64,000 bases of DNA, taken from assembly GCA_951813855.1 (NCBI GenBank), contig OX638380.1, forward strand, positions 3,860,876-3,924,875, written 5' to 3'. The notes beneath the pieces were generated by a model, which saw nothing but the letters and a program-made list of their open reading frames with translations, did no database searches and was not told the origin of the DNA. The stretch's first letter is position 1. Every line of letters starts with the position of its first letter. Positions 19,198 to 28,342 of this stretch are shown piece after piece. Made by a program: the position numbers and the translations under genes. Origin of the DNA: an uncultured Verrucomicrobiae bacterium. GTDB lineage: Bacteria > Verrucomicrobiota > Verrucomicrobiia > Limisphaerales > AAA164-E04.

Positions 19198-20196
19198 TCA
19201 TGGTGTCTTCGGCCGCAACCGGCCGTTCATGCCGTTTTCCGGAGCTTGCCCTCCCAACGCTCTGGTGATGGCGGTGACGTTGTGATCGATCATGCCGATG
19301 TAGGTTCCTTCGTAGGTGCCTCGAGGTCCCATGGCGTCCGAGTAGAGGGTGCCGCCGATAGTCAGGGCATGCCCTTTGGCTGCGGCGCCTTCTATCAACG
19401 CCCGGACGTTTTGATCGGAGATGGAGGTTTCGACAAAAACCGCCGGGATTCGGCGGGAAATCATATACTCGATGAGCGCTTCGATATCCCGGACGCCCGC
19501 GGCAGATTCCGTGCTCAATCCCTGGATTCCCCGCACTTCGATTCCGTGGACCTTGCCCAGATAGCCGAAGGCGTCGTGGGCGGTGATCAGCACGCGTTGC
19601 TGTGGAGGAATCGTGGCGAAAGAGAGCTGCACGTAGTCGCGCAGCCGTTCCAGTTCCTTAAGGTAGGCCGCACCGTTGTTGCGGTAGTTGCCGGCGTTAT
19701 CGGGGTCGAACTCGCTGAGCGTTTCGACGATGATCGAGGTGGCCTTCATCCAGCCGGCGACATTCATCCATAAGTGGGGATCGTAACGGTCGGATCGGTC
19801 GCGCATCACGAAGTCGCCTTGTTCGAGAATGCATTCCGCAATGGCGTATACCGGCCGGTCGGGGTGATTCGCCCGCTTAAGGATTTCGGCCATTTTCCCC
19901 TCTAACATCAAGCCGTTGTAGAAGACGATGTCGGCTTGATCGATCGCGACGACGTCGGCTCGGGTCGGCGAGTGGAGATGGGGATCGATGCCTTCTCCGA
20001 TTAGCGTGGTAACCTGCGCCCGGTCGCCGGCGACGTGGCGCACGACGTCGGCGATCATGCCGATGGTGGCGACCGCCTGGTAGGGGGTGGATAAGTTGCG
20101 GTCGCCACTTTCCGCAGGGGATTCGCTCTCGGGAGGAGAGCATCCCGCGAATGCCCCTGCCAACAGAAGAAGAACGGCGCGAAAGGTTCGGGTCAT
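19198..20196 (-). CDS. Metal-binding lipoprotein of ABC importer (TroA/MntA/YtgA-like)
   Basis: 332 aa from the ATG at 20196. The lipobox LLAGAFAGC places the protein on the membrane facing the periplasm. Cluster A-1 family features: [21 protein letters not shown] (first His), [14 protein letters not shown] (second His), [19 protein letters not shown], then [10 protein letters not shown] (Glu) and [11 protein letters not shown] (Asp). The His/His/Glu/Asp set is that of Mn/Fe-binding members rather than the His-rich zinc type; no long His loop is present. Its start overlaps the upstream outer-membrane protein stop (ATGA). A longer in-frame extension overlaps that gene and is rejected. Confidence 0.9.
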   Translation of the reverse strand: MTRTFRAVLLLLAGAFAGCSPPESESPAESGDRNLSTPYQAVATIGMIADVVRHVAGDRAQVTTLIGEGIDPHLHSPTRADVVAIDQADIVFYNGLMLEGKMAEILKRANHPDRPVYAIAECILEQGDFVMRDRSDRYDPHLWMNVAGWMKATSIIVETLSEFDPDNAGNYRNNGAAYLKELERLRDYVQLSFATIPPQQRVLITAHDAFGYLGKVHGIEVRGIQGLSTESAAGVRDIEALIEYMISRRIPAVFVETSISDQNVRALIEGAAAKGHALTIGGTLYSDAMGPRGTYEGTYIGMIDHNVTAITRALGGQAPENGMNGRLRPKTP

Positions 20197-20999
20197 CGGA
20201 TTTTCCAGGAAATACCGGTCAGAAAACTGAATTCTTCGGATCGTTCGCCGAGTCCCAGAAAAACGTCGAAATCCAACCGAACCCTCGGCGAGAGATCTCT
20301 GGTCAGGCCGGTGCTGAAGTAAGAGCGATAGGACCGGCCTTTGCCGACGCCGAGATACTCGACATAGCAGCCGAGGTTTTCCGTGACGGCCCAGCCCAGC
20401 ACCGCCGTGTGGGACGGTTCCCAGAGGAATTTCCTCCGGGTGGCGTCGTACCGGCGGTCCCAGCGGATTTGAGCGCCCCAAGTCCAGCGTTCGCTCGCTT
20501 CCCAGGAAACGGGAACGACCGCGCCGCCTTCCCATCGGTCGTTGCTCAGTGCCGTTCCGGCCGGAATCTTGACTATCGGCATGACCGCCAAGGCGGCGGT
20601 CTCCCGGTCGTTATTCCACAGCCGGTTTTTAAGCCGAATCATCGGATCGCCGGATCCTTGCCGGCGGACGACGGTACTCTGCGAAGTTTCGGTTTCGCGA
20701 ACGTAGGGCGTCAAGCCGAGTTGCAGGTCCGTGCGATCATTCAGGCCGTATTTCAACAGGCTGTCGCCCCAACTCCAAGTCTCGGTACGGGCGTCGCCGG
20801 TTCGGTCCCGGGTATACTGGAGGAACGTCGATTCCAATTGAAAGAAACCGCGATCCACGGTCAAGGGACTTTCGGTAACGTCCGGTCGGTCCGTCGCTAA
20901 TTCTCGAACGGCGGGCGGGTCGGCTTGCAGTCCCATGCTGAGTGGGACGACGGGAAGAGCGGCTCGATAGCGGACGAGGCGCCAAACTACTGATCTCAT
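20193..20999 (-). CDS. Outer-membrane beta-barrel protein, first gene of metal import operon
   Basis: 268 aa from the ATG at 20999, which gives a signal peptide (VVWRLVRYRAALPVVPLSMGLQA); a start at 21071 is also open. The mature protein starts with ATDRPDVTESPLTVDRGFFQLES, the hallmark of the family annotated as MetA-pathway of phenol degradation / transporter-like barrels. Alternating strands rich in Trp, Tyr and Arg follow and end in [11 protein letters not shown]. It is translationally coupled to the binding lipoprotein, so it could be the outer-membrane entry point for the metal. That role is inference; in other genomes this family is often simply called putative transporter. Confidence 0.7.
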   Translation of the reverse strand: MRSVVWRLVRYRAALPVVPLSMGLQADPPAVRELATDRPDVTESPLTVDRGFFQLESTFLQYTRDRTGDARTETWSWGDSLLKYGLNDRTDLQLGLTPYVRETETSQSTVVRRQGSGDPMIRLKNRLWNNDRETAALAVMPIVKIPAGTALSNDRWEGGAVVPVSWEASERWTWGAQIRWDRRYDATRRKFLWEPSHTAVLGWAVTENLGCYVEYLGVGKGRSYRSYFSTGLTRDLSPRVRLDFDVFLGLGERSEEFSFLTGISWKIR

Positions 21000-21095
21000 T
21001 CGGAATCGGCTAACTCGCTGACGATTGCATCTGGCGGGAAGTCTGACGGGTAAAATGGAGGAATCAATCATTATTTATGTAATAAATTTTCTTTA

Positions 21096-21109
21096 TTCTT
21101 GCTTAAGAA
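21096..21109. promoter_or_regulatory. Candidate MntR/DtxR operator between divergent genes
   Basis: In the AT-rich 134-bp gap between the importer operon (ATG 20999) and mntR (GTG 21134) lies TTCTT-GCTT-AAGAA, a perfect 5-bp dyad with a 4-nt centre. Placement is right for shared control by the adjacent MntR. It does not obviously match the published B. subtilis or E. coli boxes, so this rests on symmetry and position only. Confidence 0.35.
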
Positions 21110-21133
21110 ATTTAGACTGATCAAAATTCGGTC

Positions 21134-21556
21134 GTGGTCCAACTCAAAAACAAGAACAGCGCCTGCGTCGAAGATTACCTGGAAAGGATCCACGAGCTCA
21201 TTTCCGAAAAGGGATACGCCCGGGCGATCGACATCGCCCGGGCCTTGGGCGTGAGCCAATCGTCGGTTACGTCGATGGTGCAGAAATTGGCTGTCGAAGG
21301 ACTGCTCAATTACGAGAAATACCGTGGCCTCACCTTGACCTTGGAGGGCGAGCGGGTAGCGCTCGCGATTCACGAACGCCACGAGATTCTCAAGCGGTTT
21401 TTGTCTTTGCTCAACGTATCCCAGAAGGCGCAGGAGCGGGATATCGAGGGCTTGGAGCATCACATCAGCGACGAAACCGTGCAGGCGTTGGCCCGGTTAT
21501 CGGAGTTTTTGGAACAGCGGGCTTACGAAGCCGAATCCCGTACGGCTCTGACGTGA
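21134..21556 (+). CDS. mntR: Manganese-responsive DtxR-family regulator
   Basis: 140 aa with GTG start. Close in pattern to B. subtilis MntR: winged helix with ARAIDIARALGVSQSSVTSMVQKL (recognition helix about 41-52), EKYRGLTLTLEGE wing, then the dimerisation region RHEILKRFL and DIEGLEHHIS. All six Mn(II) ligands known for MntR appear conserved: Asp14, Glu17, His83, Glu105, Glu108, His109. It is read away from the metal importer operon, the usual place for its regulator. Unusually, a second DtxR-like domain is fused to a permease in that same operon. Confidence 0.9.
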   Translation: MVQLKNKNSACVEDYLERIHELISEKGYARAIDIARALGVSQSSVTSMVQKLAVEGLLNYEKYRGLTLTLEGERVALAIHERHEILKRFLSLLNVSQKAQERDIEGLEHHISDETVQALARLSEFLEQRAYEAESRTALT

Positions 21557-21568
21557 TTCGGCCGGGCG

Positions 21569-21913
21569 TCAAACGTTCACCCGGGATTTCAGCCACAGGA
21601 GGAAATCGCGGAACCAGTCGAAATCGAACATGCCCTGATAGAGCGCCCAATGAATCGCAAACAAGATCGCGACGCAGATCGCCCAATTGCGGCACGTGGC
21701 GAATTCCTTGTGACGGGAATAAAATTTGAGCAACAGGTAACCTGCGAGGTTGAGGAGAAATTCCGAACCCAAGGCGCAGAGAATGACGAATTCGGCGGCT
21801 GAGCGAGAGGTAATCCGTAGCGCTCCGAAGTGGACGCTGGTCGCCGCCGGCACTCCGATCAGGGCGATGAGCAGATAGGCGATATTGAGCAAATGAATGA
21901 AATAGCGCAGCAT
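21569..21913 (-). CDS. Small membrane protein, four TM segments, unknown
   Basis: 114 aa from an ATG at 21913 (MLRYFIHLLNIAYLLIALIG); a longer start at 21952 is open but would overlap the divergent lpxI region more. Four hydrophobic segments (about 5-20, 34-58, 74-92, 97-110) and few charged residues. Convergent with mntR, with 12 nt between stops. No family recognised. Confidence 0.6.
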   Translation of the reverse strand: MLRYFIHLLNIAYLLIALIGVPAATSVHFGALRITSRSAAEFVILCALGSEFLLNLAGYLLLKFYSRHKEFATCRNWAICVAILFAIHWALYQGMFDFDWFRDFLLWLKSRVNV

Positions 21914-21983
21914 CGGAAGCGGAAAATATGACGGATCGATTCGATTGGGCAACGATAACCGAGTGACGAGGAAGGATGCGAAC

Positions 21984-22832
21984 GTGAACGATTCGTCAGA
22001 CGTTCCGGAAGGCGGCGCCGCGGCGTTGGACTCGTTGGGGATTATCGCGGGAAGTCATTCCTTGCCGCTGGAAATCGCTCGGCTCACTCGGGCCGCCGGG
22101 GTTAAGCGTTTGGTGGCGGTCGGGTTCGAAGGAGAGACGGACCTGGCCCTGGAACCTTTGGTCGACGAGATGGCTTGGGTGCGGGTCGGGCAGCTATCGC
22201 GAATGATCCGGGCGTTCAAGCGGTTCGGCGTCGATCGGTGCGTGATGGGCGGGCAAATCGCCCCCCGGAATCTGTATAGCGTTCGGCCGGATTGGCGCGC
22301 CGCCGCGTTGCTGTTTCGGTTGAGCGAACGAAACGCCCGTACGATTTTCGGGGGCGTGGCCGAAGAACTCCAGAAGGACGGGATCGAGTTGATCGAGGCG
22401 ACGCCCTGGTTAACTTCCCTGATGCCGGCCGCCGGGTTTTGCCTGGGGGCCGAGCCGTCCCGGCAGCAGTTGGAGGATTTAACTTTGGCGAAACGGGTCG
22501 CCAAGGAGATTTCCCGATTCGAAATCGGCCAGAGCGTCGTCGTTAAAGAAGGGACCGTGTTGGCGGTGGAAGGCTTCGAAGGGACCGACCGGTGCCTGAA
22601 GCGAGGCGGTTCGTTGGCGGGAAAAAAGGGGGGAGCCGTCGCGGTCAAAGTAGCTCGGGACGATCATGACATGCGCTTCGATATCCCTTGCGTCGGCGAG
22701 CGAACCGTCCGGAATTGCTTGGCCCACGGCGTCGCGGCGTTGGGGTTGGAGACCGGACGGGTGATACTCCTGGAGCGCGAACAGATTCGAAGCGTGGTCG
22801 GCCGGAAAAAACTTTCGGTGGTGTCGGTCTGA
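21984..22832 (+). CDS. lpxI: UDP-2,3-diacylglucosamine pyrophosphatase LpxI
   Basis: 282 aa. LpxI splits UDP-2,3-diacylglucosamine to lipid X and UMP in lipid A synthesis and replaces the unrelated LpxH in many bacteria. Family marks are GIIAGSHSLPLEIAR at the N-terminus, MGGQIAPRNLY (about 82-92), FEIGQSVVVKEGTVLAVEGFEGTD (about 179-202) and DMRFDIPCVGERTVRN (about 232-247). The GTG at 21984 is chosen because GAGGAAGGA lies 7 nt upstream; a TTG at 21945 is also in frame. Its presence implies a lipopolysaccharide outer membrane. No other lpx genes adjoin it. Confidence 0.9.
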   Translation: MNDSSDVPEGGAAALDSLGIIAGSHSLPLEIARLTRAAGVKRLVAVGFEGETDLALEPLVDEMAWVRVGQLSRMIRAFKRFGVDRCVMGGQIAPRNLYSVRPDWRAAALLFRLSERNARTIFGGVAEELQKDGIELIEATPWLTSLMPAAGFCLGAEPSRQQLEDLTLAKRVAKEISRFEIGQSVVVKEGTVLAVEGFEGTDRCLKRGGSLAGKKGGAVAVKVARDDHDMRFDIPCVGERTVRNCLAHGVAALGLETGRVILLEREQIRSVVGRKKLSVVSV

Positions 22833-22848
22833 CGCGAACGGGGCGGTG

Positions 22849-23652
22849 TTATTGGGAGATCGGGATTTTGTAAAAGCAGAGCCAGGAACCCAGCCGGCCT
22901 CCCAGATCGATAGTGCCACGGGCGTTGTTGACATTGAAATTGTACCAGTCGACATGGCCGTCTTCGAACAGAAAGTTGCCGCCTTGCGGCGAGCCGTCGG
23001 AGTTACGGTGGGTGGCGGTCGGGATTTGGTCGTCGGTATGCCATTTCACCGTACCCTGATTCTGAGCGACATTCCAAGTTCCCAAGCCTTGGAGCCGATC
23101 GATCAGGACGGGCGCGTTGCGAAAGGGGCCGTTCATTTTCTTGCGGATGATCCAGTCCTGTACGCCGTTCACGTTGTATTCGGCGCTGGCGGTCGACCGG
23201 TTCGGCAAGTAGAAGAATCCGGTTAAAATCCGATCGGGGATCGGGTCGTCTTTCGACCAGAGATCCGCTACCCGGTGCCACTTGTCGGTAGGGCAGAAAA
23301 TGACGTGGAACTTGTTCTTTTCGGTTTGGGTGCGGCGGGATTCGATGAGGTAGTCCTTCCAGAAAGTCTGCATGGTTTTTCCCATCCAACTCCAGTGGAC
23401 GCCGTCGGAATTATCCGGGAAGTAATTGTCGTTGTCGCCGGCGTACAAGTGCAGCGCGATGCCCCATTGCTTTTGGTTGCTGACGCAGAGAGTCCGGTGA
23501 GCCTGGCTCTTGGCCTTGCTCAAGGCCGGCAGCAGCATCCCGGCTAAAATAGCGATGATGGCGATGACGACCAACAGTTCAATGAGGGTAAAGCCCTTGC
23601 GGGCGAAACCGGCAGATTTGACCGAGAGAAAGTCTTTCTCCGTGATGATCAT
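22849..23652 (-). CDS. Pseudopilin-like secreted protein (prepilin N-terminal methylation motif)
   Basis: 267 aa. The type IV prepilin cleavage site is [31 protein letters not shown] (about 20-49), where prepilin peptidase cuts after Gly and the long hydrophobic helix follows. The rest is a soluble head with [14 protein letters not shown] and, near the C-terminus, [11 protein letters not shown], the DG-H-V motif common in the large Verrucomicrobia/Lentisphaerae/Planctomycetes pseudopilin family. Function is unknown; such proteins are often multiplied beside sulfatase and polysaccharide genes. A second one lies at 52.0-52.8 kb. Confidence 0.88.
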   Translation of the reverse strand: MIITEKDFLSVKSAGFARKGFTLIELLVVIAIIAILAGMLLPALSKAKSQAHRTLCVSNQKQWGIALHLYAGDNDNYFPDNSDGVHWSWMGKTMQTFWKDYLIESRRTQTEKNKFHVIFCPTDKWHRVADLWSKDDPIPDRILTGFFYLPNRSTASAEYNVNGVQDWIIRKKMNGPFRNAPVLIDRLQGLGTWNVAQNQGTVKWHTDDQIPTATHRNSDGSPQGGNFLFEDGHVDWYNFNVNNARGTIDLGGRLGSWLCFYKIPISQ

Positions 23653-23734
23653 GGCGATAGGGGTTCGATAGGGTGCGACAGTAGCCCTGACGATTGATAA
23701 TGTCGAACTTGAATTTGCTTCTCCGGACCGATAA

Positions 23735-25414
23735 TCAGGCCCGGAGATAACAGCCGTGAGAGGCTTGAGATACCGAGGCGGCGTATCGTTTTAAAAATGG
23801 ATCGAGTTCGGTGGGTAGGGGGCACGGGCGCCATTGCCGCAAGCGGGCGTCGAGGGTTCGATCGTCGATGTGAAGCTGAACGGCTCCGGCCAAGAGGTCG
23901 AAACTGATCGGGTCGCCGTCTTGCACCGCCGCCAAAGGGCCTCCGATTGCCGCTTCGGGCGAGCAATGCACTCCCAAAGTGCCGTGAGCTACGCCGGAAA
24001 CGCGACCGTCGCAAATCAAGGCCACCTTGCCCTTAAGCCGAGTCGTCGACAGAGCCGAAGAAACCAGCAACAATTCGGGCATCCCGGGCGAACCGATCGG
24101 ACCCTGGTATCTTAGAACGACGATCTGTCCTGGTTCGATTCGCTGTTCGTTGGCCGCTTCGACTACTTCCTGCCCGGAATCGAAACAAACGGCCGGCCCC
24201 GACATTTTTGACGACCAGGAACCGGACACTTTGAACACGATTCCGTCGGGTGCGAGGTTGCCGAAGCAGACCTGCATGTCGGCATGCGGTTTGAACGGCT
24301 GGTCGATCGGAGCCAGCAATTCCTGTTCCGGAGGCAGGGGAGGGGCGGCGGCGTAATTGGCAGCCAAGGTATCGCCGGTGACCGACAAGCAATCTCCCGC
24401 GAGCAGATTCGCGTCGATCAGGTGGCGAAACAAAACGGGAGTACCTCCCAATCGATAGAGATCGATCATGTTGAACGGTCCTCGGGGCGCGAAATTGGCC
24501 AAGACGGGAGTGTCGCGGACGATCCGTTGAATGTCCCGAAGTCCGAAATCCAGTTTCGTTTCCTGCGCTAACGCCAAGAGATGCAACACGGCGTTGGTCG
24601 ATCCGCCGATAGCGGCCACCGTTCTCGTGCCGTTCTCCAAAGCCGCTTTGGTGAGGATATCCCGGGGACGGAGGTTTTGTTCCAACAGCCGGCGCAAGAG
24701 CTGGCCGCCTCGAGCCAGATCGTCGGCTTTGCCGGGATCTTCCGCGGGTACGGCTGCGCTGTTCGGCGGAATCAGTCCCATAGCTTCTCCGGCCATCGCC
24801 ATGGTGTTGAAGGTGGCCATCAAGCCGCAACCACCCTTACCCGGACAGGAGGTCCGGATGATGGCGTCGGCCTCTTCGGCGGTGATTTCCCCTTGCTGCG
24901 CTGCGGCTTGGGCGTCGTAGGCGGACAGGATCGTGGTGGGGCGTCCCTGGTGCCTGCCGGGGCGAATGCTGCCGCCGCTGAAAATAATGGAGGGAAAATT
25001 ATTGCGAACCATGGCCAGGGCCAGGCCGGGGAAATTCTTGTCGCAAAAGTGAATGCCGATCATGCCGTCGAAACAATGAGCCGAGGCCATCGCCGCAAAA
25101 TTGTCGGCAATGGATTCTCGCGACGGTAAGGAATAACGGCCGCCTTCGATGCCTTGGGTGAGATTGTCGCTAACGGCGGGAAGTCCGCATTTGTAGGCGA
25201 GCAAACCTGCCTGCCGGCAACTCTCGACGACCTGCCGGGCAGCCTGATCGCTGCCGAGATTGCAGAGATTCAAGTCTAGTTCGGGAGCCCCGACGGCGAT
25301 CAAGGGCCGGTGGAAATCTTCGTGCTGCCAACCCAGGCCGTGCAAAAAAGCGGAGATGGCGGCGTTGTCCGAGGCGGTGAGCCGTCGACTGTTCCAGTTT
25401 AAGCGTTCGCTCAT
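23735..25414 (-). CDS. ilvD: Dihydroxy-acid dehydratase, IlvD/Edd family
   Basis: 559 aa from the ATG at 25414. Family enzymes dehydrate dihydroxy acids using an Fe-S cluster; IlvD makes 2-keto acids for branched-chain amino acids, Edd acts on 6-phosphogluconate. Three cluster Cys are in place: Cys51 (LCNLGSD), Cys124 (HFCDKNFPG) and Cys196 in [37 protein letters not shown] and [19 protein letters not shown] complete the pattern. Length fits IlvD. The Cys51 context is not the usual PCN, so a sugar-acid dehydratase role is possible. No other ilv genes nearby. A much longer frame upstream of 25414 is antisense to the next gene and is not part of it. A 7-bp GC-rich hairpin (about 23720-23747) spans the stop. 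Confidence 0.82.
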   Translation of the reverse strand: MSERLNWNSRRLTASDNAAISAFLHGLGWQHEDFHRPLIAVGAPELDLNLCNLGSDQAARQVVESCRQAGLLAYKCGLPAVSDNLTQGIEGGRYSLPSRESIADNFAAMASAHCFDGMIGIHFCDKNFPGLALAMVRNNFPSIIFSGGSIRPGRHQGRPTTILSAYDAQAAAQQGEITAEEADAIIRTSCPGKGGCGLMATFNTMAMAGEAMGLIPPNSAAVPAEDPGKADDLARGGQLLRRLLEQNLRPRDILTKAALENGTRTVAAIGGSTNAVLHLLALAQETKLDFGLRDIQRIVRDTPVLANFAPRGPFNMIDLYRLGGTPVLFRHLIDANLLAGDCLSVTGDTLAANYAAAPPLPPEQELLAPIDQPFKPHADMQVCFGNLAPDGIVFKVSGSWSSKMSGPAVCFDSGQEVVEAANEQRIEPGQIVVLRYQGPIGSPGMPELLLVSSALSTTRLKGKVALICDGRVSGVAHGTLGVHCSPEAAIGGPLAAVQDGDPISFDLLAGAVQLHIDDRTLDARLRQWRPCPLPTELDPFLKRYAASVSQASHGCYLRA

Positions 25415-25534
25415 GCGATACCGGAGCTTGAGGGGAAACAAGATCGGGGGCAAACAAATGCCGTCCGGCAGTACGGAACGGGAGCCGATCCGGGCGGGAT
25501 TCACTTTCCCGGAATCTTGGTCTAGTCTGAAGCC

Positions 25535-26566
25535 ATGGCATCTCACAAGTTGGGAACTACGGTCATCGGGAGTTATTCGTTGCCGTCTTGGTTGGAGTAT
25601 TCGAGTCGCCATCTGGCCGAGTTCGGCAGCGCGGACCGGGAAGAACTGATCGAGGATGCCGTTATCGTAGCCGTTCACGATCAAGTGGCGGCCGGCCTGG
25701 ACGTGATTACCGACGGCGAACAGACCCGCCTGGATTTTAATCTTTCGTTTTACGGGTTTTTGCGAGGCATCCAATTGGAAGCGGCCTCGCCGAGGCGCTT
25801 CGGTCCTCCGGCCCACGATCAACGGGGCCGGCACCAAATCACCGGAAACTTGACCGCTCCCGAGGGACTGGGTGCGGTTAAGGATTTTCACCGCTTGCAA
25901 CGATTGGCCCCGAAGAATGGGCCGATCCTCAAGGCCAGCGTCCCCGGACCCTATACCTTGGCCGGTCGCCTGGCGCCTAACGAACAATATCCCGACCGCT
26001 ACGCCATCACCGAAGGCTTGATCCCCATCGTTCGTGCGGAATTGGTAGCGCTGGTGGAAGCCGGATGCCGGGAATTGACGGTCGACGAGCCTTCGATGAG
26101 TTGCTACGCCCAGCACGAAGATAAGGACAGGTTAGTGGAAATCTTCAACCGCACGGTCAAACCGGTGGTCGGCCGCTGCCGGTTGTCGACGCATCTTTGC
26201 TTCGGCAATTACAAAGGGCATGCGGTGGGATTGCGGCGTTATGCGCCCATGTTTCCGGCCTTTTACAAACTGGAGGCAGACGAGATTCATCTCGAAATGG
26301 CCAACCGGGAATTCTCCGAAATAGAGTGCATCACCCGATTGGCCGAGCGGTTTCATGTGGCCGTCGGGATCGTCGACGTGAAGAATTATTACGTGGAAAC
26401 GGTGGACGATATCGTGTTTCGAATTCGGAAGTGCCTGCAACACGCTCCTGCCGAAAAACTATCCTTCGCTCCCGATTGCGGTTTGAGCCAGACGGCCCGA
26501 TGGGCCGCCCGAGCCAAACTGAAGAATCTGGTTCTCGGAGTAAAACGGCTTAGGGAAGGCGACTGA
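25535..26566 (+). CDS. MetE-like cobalamin-independent methionine synthase family protein
   Basis: 343 aa, the size of the C-terminal catalytic half of MetE alone. It begins LGTTVIGSYSLPSWLE and carries ITDGEQTR, KASVPGPYTLAGRL and VDEPSMS. Probable zinc ligands are His and Cys in STHLCFGNYKG, Glu in HLEMANREF and Cys in FAPDCGLSQTARWAA. Stand-alone MetE-C proteins transfer methyl groups to thiols, from donors other than methyl-tetrahydrofolate triglutamate in several cases, so the exact substrate is open. It is divergent from ilvD with 120 bp between. The MBL hydrolase gene follows 34 nt later and may be cotranscribed. Confidence 0.82.
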   Translation: MASHKLGTTVIGSYSLPSWLEYSSRHLAEFGSADREELIEDAVIVAVHDQVAAGLDVITDGEQTRLDFNLSFYGFLRGIQLEAASPRRFGPPAHDQRGRHQITGNLTAPEGLGAVKDFHRLQRLAPKNGPILKASVPGPYTLAGRLAPNEQYPDRYAITEGLIPIVRAELVALVEAGCRELTVDEPSMSCYAQHEDKDRLVEIFNRTVKPVVGRCRLSTHLCFGNYKGHAVGLRRYAPMFPAFYKLEADEIHLEMANREFSEIECITRLAERFHVAVGIVDVKNYYVETVDDIVFRIRKCLQHAPAEKLSFAPDCGLSQTARWAARAKLKNLVLGVKRLREGD

Positions 26567-26600
26567 TGACCGGGAGCGGCGGAGGCGACAATCCAGGGAA

Positions 26601-27467
26601 ATGATCAAGGCCCATTTAAAGGACGAGGCGTTGTTGGACGATATCCAGAACGTGCCCAAGGATCGCTCCCGATTTCATTGCTGGTGGTTGGGGCAGAGCG
26701 GTTTTCTGCTCCAGTGGCAAGGGGAACATCTGCTGTTCGATCCCTATCTATCCGATTCGTTGACCGAAAAATACCGGAGCACCGACAAGCCGCACGTGCG
26801 GATGACCGAACGGGTCATCGCTCCCGAGAGATTGGATTTCGTTCGAATCGTGACCTCTAGCCATAATCATACCGATCATTTCGATCCCGATACGTTGCGC
26901 CCGCTATTGGCGGTCAATCGCGATTTGGAATTGATCGTGCCCGAAGCCAATCGGGAAATCGCCGCCGCCCGGTTGGAGGTGGATCCTTCGCGGTTGCGAG
27001 GCTTGGACGCGGGACAAAGCGTCCGAGTGGCGGATTTCGAGATCGCCGCCGTTCCGGCGGCTCACGAGTTTTTGGATCAGGACGATGCCGGTCGGCATCC
27101 TTATTTGGGTTACGTCGTTCGCTTCGGGAATTGGACGGTTTATCACAGTGGGGATACGATCTGGTATGACGGCATGGAGGCTCTTTTGGGGGCCTGGTCG
27201 ATCGACTTGGCTATTTTACCGATCAACGGCCGAGGTCCCGAACGCCGGGTGCAGGGCAATCTCTGGGGACGGGAAGCGGCGATGCTGGCCAAGGATTTGG
27301 GCGTCGGAACCGTGATTCCCTGCCACTACGAGATGTTCGAATTCAACACCGCCACGACCGAGGTGTTCGTTCAGAAATGCGAAGAATACGGGCAAACTTA
27401 TTGTTGTTTGCGAGCCGGGGAAAGATGGACGTCTTCGACGGGTCCGGTTAGCGGCGGCGGGGAGTAG
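26601..27467 (+). CDS. MBL-fold metallo-hydrolase (UlaG-like)
   Basis: 288 aa. The metal-binding motif is SSHNHTDHFDPD (about 86-97), with further His in AAHEFL, YHSGDTIW and PCHYEMFEFN. Start context WWLGQSGFLLQWQGEHLLFDPYLSDS matches the UlaG/L-ascorbate-6-phosphate lactonase type. Likely a cytoplasmic hydrolase acting on a phosphorylated or lactone substrate; specific substrate unknown. 34 nt after the MetE-like gene. Confidence 0.82.
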   Translation: MIKAHLKDEALLDDIQNVPKDRSRFHCWWLGQSGFLLQWQGEHLLFDPYLSDSLTEKYRSTDKPHVRMTERVIAPERLDFVRIVTSSHNHTDHFDPDTLRPLLAVNRDLELIVPEANREIAAARLEVDPSRLRGLDAGQSVRVADFEIAAVPAAHEFLDQDDAGRHPYLGYVVRFGNWTVYHSGDTIWYDGMEALLGAWSIDLAILPINGRGPERRVQGNLWGREAAMLAKDLGVGTVIPCHYEMFEFNTATTEVFVQKCEEYGQTYCCLRAGERWTSSTGPVSGGGE

Positions 27468-27514
27468 CGAACGGCAACCGGCGGGCGGGGGAGGACCGGA
27501 GGCCGGGTATCGAA

Positions 27515-28342
27515 CTATTCGGCCGATTCGTCGACGTTATCGATAATGGCTAGCCGCTCGCGCGCTTTTTGGGCGGCTTGGGTGTCGCCGTATTCCCGCT
27601 CCAACCGACGCAGCAATGCTACGGCTTGTTCGGGTTTTTCCATGGGGCCGGAGTAAAGGTTGGCCAAGTGTATGGCGGCCCAGCCCCATCGTTCCCGGGG
27701 CAGCTTTTTTTCGAGGATCTCTTCGTATTCCAAGGCTGCGGCGAGGGGGTTGTTCAAATCCTTTTCGTAGATTTCCGCGATCCGCAAGGCTGCGTGCTGC
27801 TGCCGGGGGTTGTTTTTCAGATATTCCCGCAACATGTTGATGCAGTCCAGATAGTTGCCTTTATTCCATTCGGTTTCGGCCGCTTCGTATTCGTCATCAA
27901 AGACGCCTTGTTCTTCGCCTCGGAACAGGAAGGAGATAAACCCGCTGCCGATCAAATGGCTAACGTCCCAGGCGACCAGTAGCCCGAGCGAGATCAAGGA
28001 TAACAGGAAGCCGCCGCCGTGATACCCCAGCCTGGGAGGCTCCGAGTTCACTTCGGCGGTTTCGGTTCGATCCGGCAAGTCGGGGTCGTCGGCATTGCCG
28101 TCGGGGTCTTCCGGGGTTGAAGTATTTGCCGTATCGTTGTCGGTGATGGATGGGGAATCCGTCGAATCTTCGGAACCGGGGGGCCCCGCCGGGGACGGCG
28201 ATCCGAGTTCGTCCAGCAAGCCGGAATTCGACGGCGCTTTGCTTGCATTGACCGTTTCGTAATCCTCGAGAAACCTGGTTCCGAAGTGGTAAACGACCGC
28301 AATCAGAATCAGATAAATCAGGAAACGTATGATGCCGCTCAT
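27515..28342 (-). CDS. Membrane TPR protein with acidic low-complexity linker
   Basis: 275 aa from the ATG at 28342 (MSGIIRFLIYLILIAVVYHFG). TM helix at 4-20, then an Asp/Ser/Thr/Pro-rich linker (about 35-105, with SITDNDTANTS and GNADDPDLPDRT), a second hydrophobic segment (FLLSLISLGLLVAWDV) and a TPR region with YEAAETEWNKGNYLDCINMLREYLKNNP and later repeats. Similar in design to the 14.3-kb TPR protein. Role unknown; probably an envelope scaffold. Confidence 0.7.
   Translation of the reverse strand: MSGIIRFLIYLILIAVVYHFGTRFLEDYETVNASKAPSNSGLLDELGSPSPAGPPGSEDSTDSPSITDNDTANTSTPEDPDGNADDPDLPDRTETAEVNSEPPRLGYHGGGFLLSLISLGLLVAWDVSHLIGSGFISFLFRGEEQGVFDDEYEAAETEWNKGNYLDCINMLREYLKNNPRQQHAALRIAEIYEKDLNNPLAAALEYEEILEKKLPRERWGWAAIHLANLYSGPMEKPEQAVALLRRLEREYGDTQAAQKARERLAIIDNVDESAE

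Noticed and set aside
20197..20535. 113-residue N-terminal extension of the metal-binding lipoprotein
   Set aside because: Overlaps the barrel gene in another frame and lacks coding character; the ATG at 20196 gives a perfect lipoprotein signal.
25415..26116. N-terminal extension of the dehydratase
   Set aside because: Antisense to the MetE-like gene; family length is reached from 25414.
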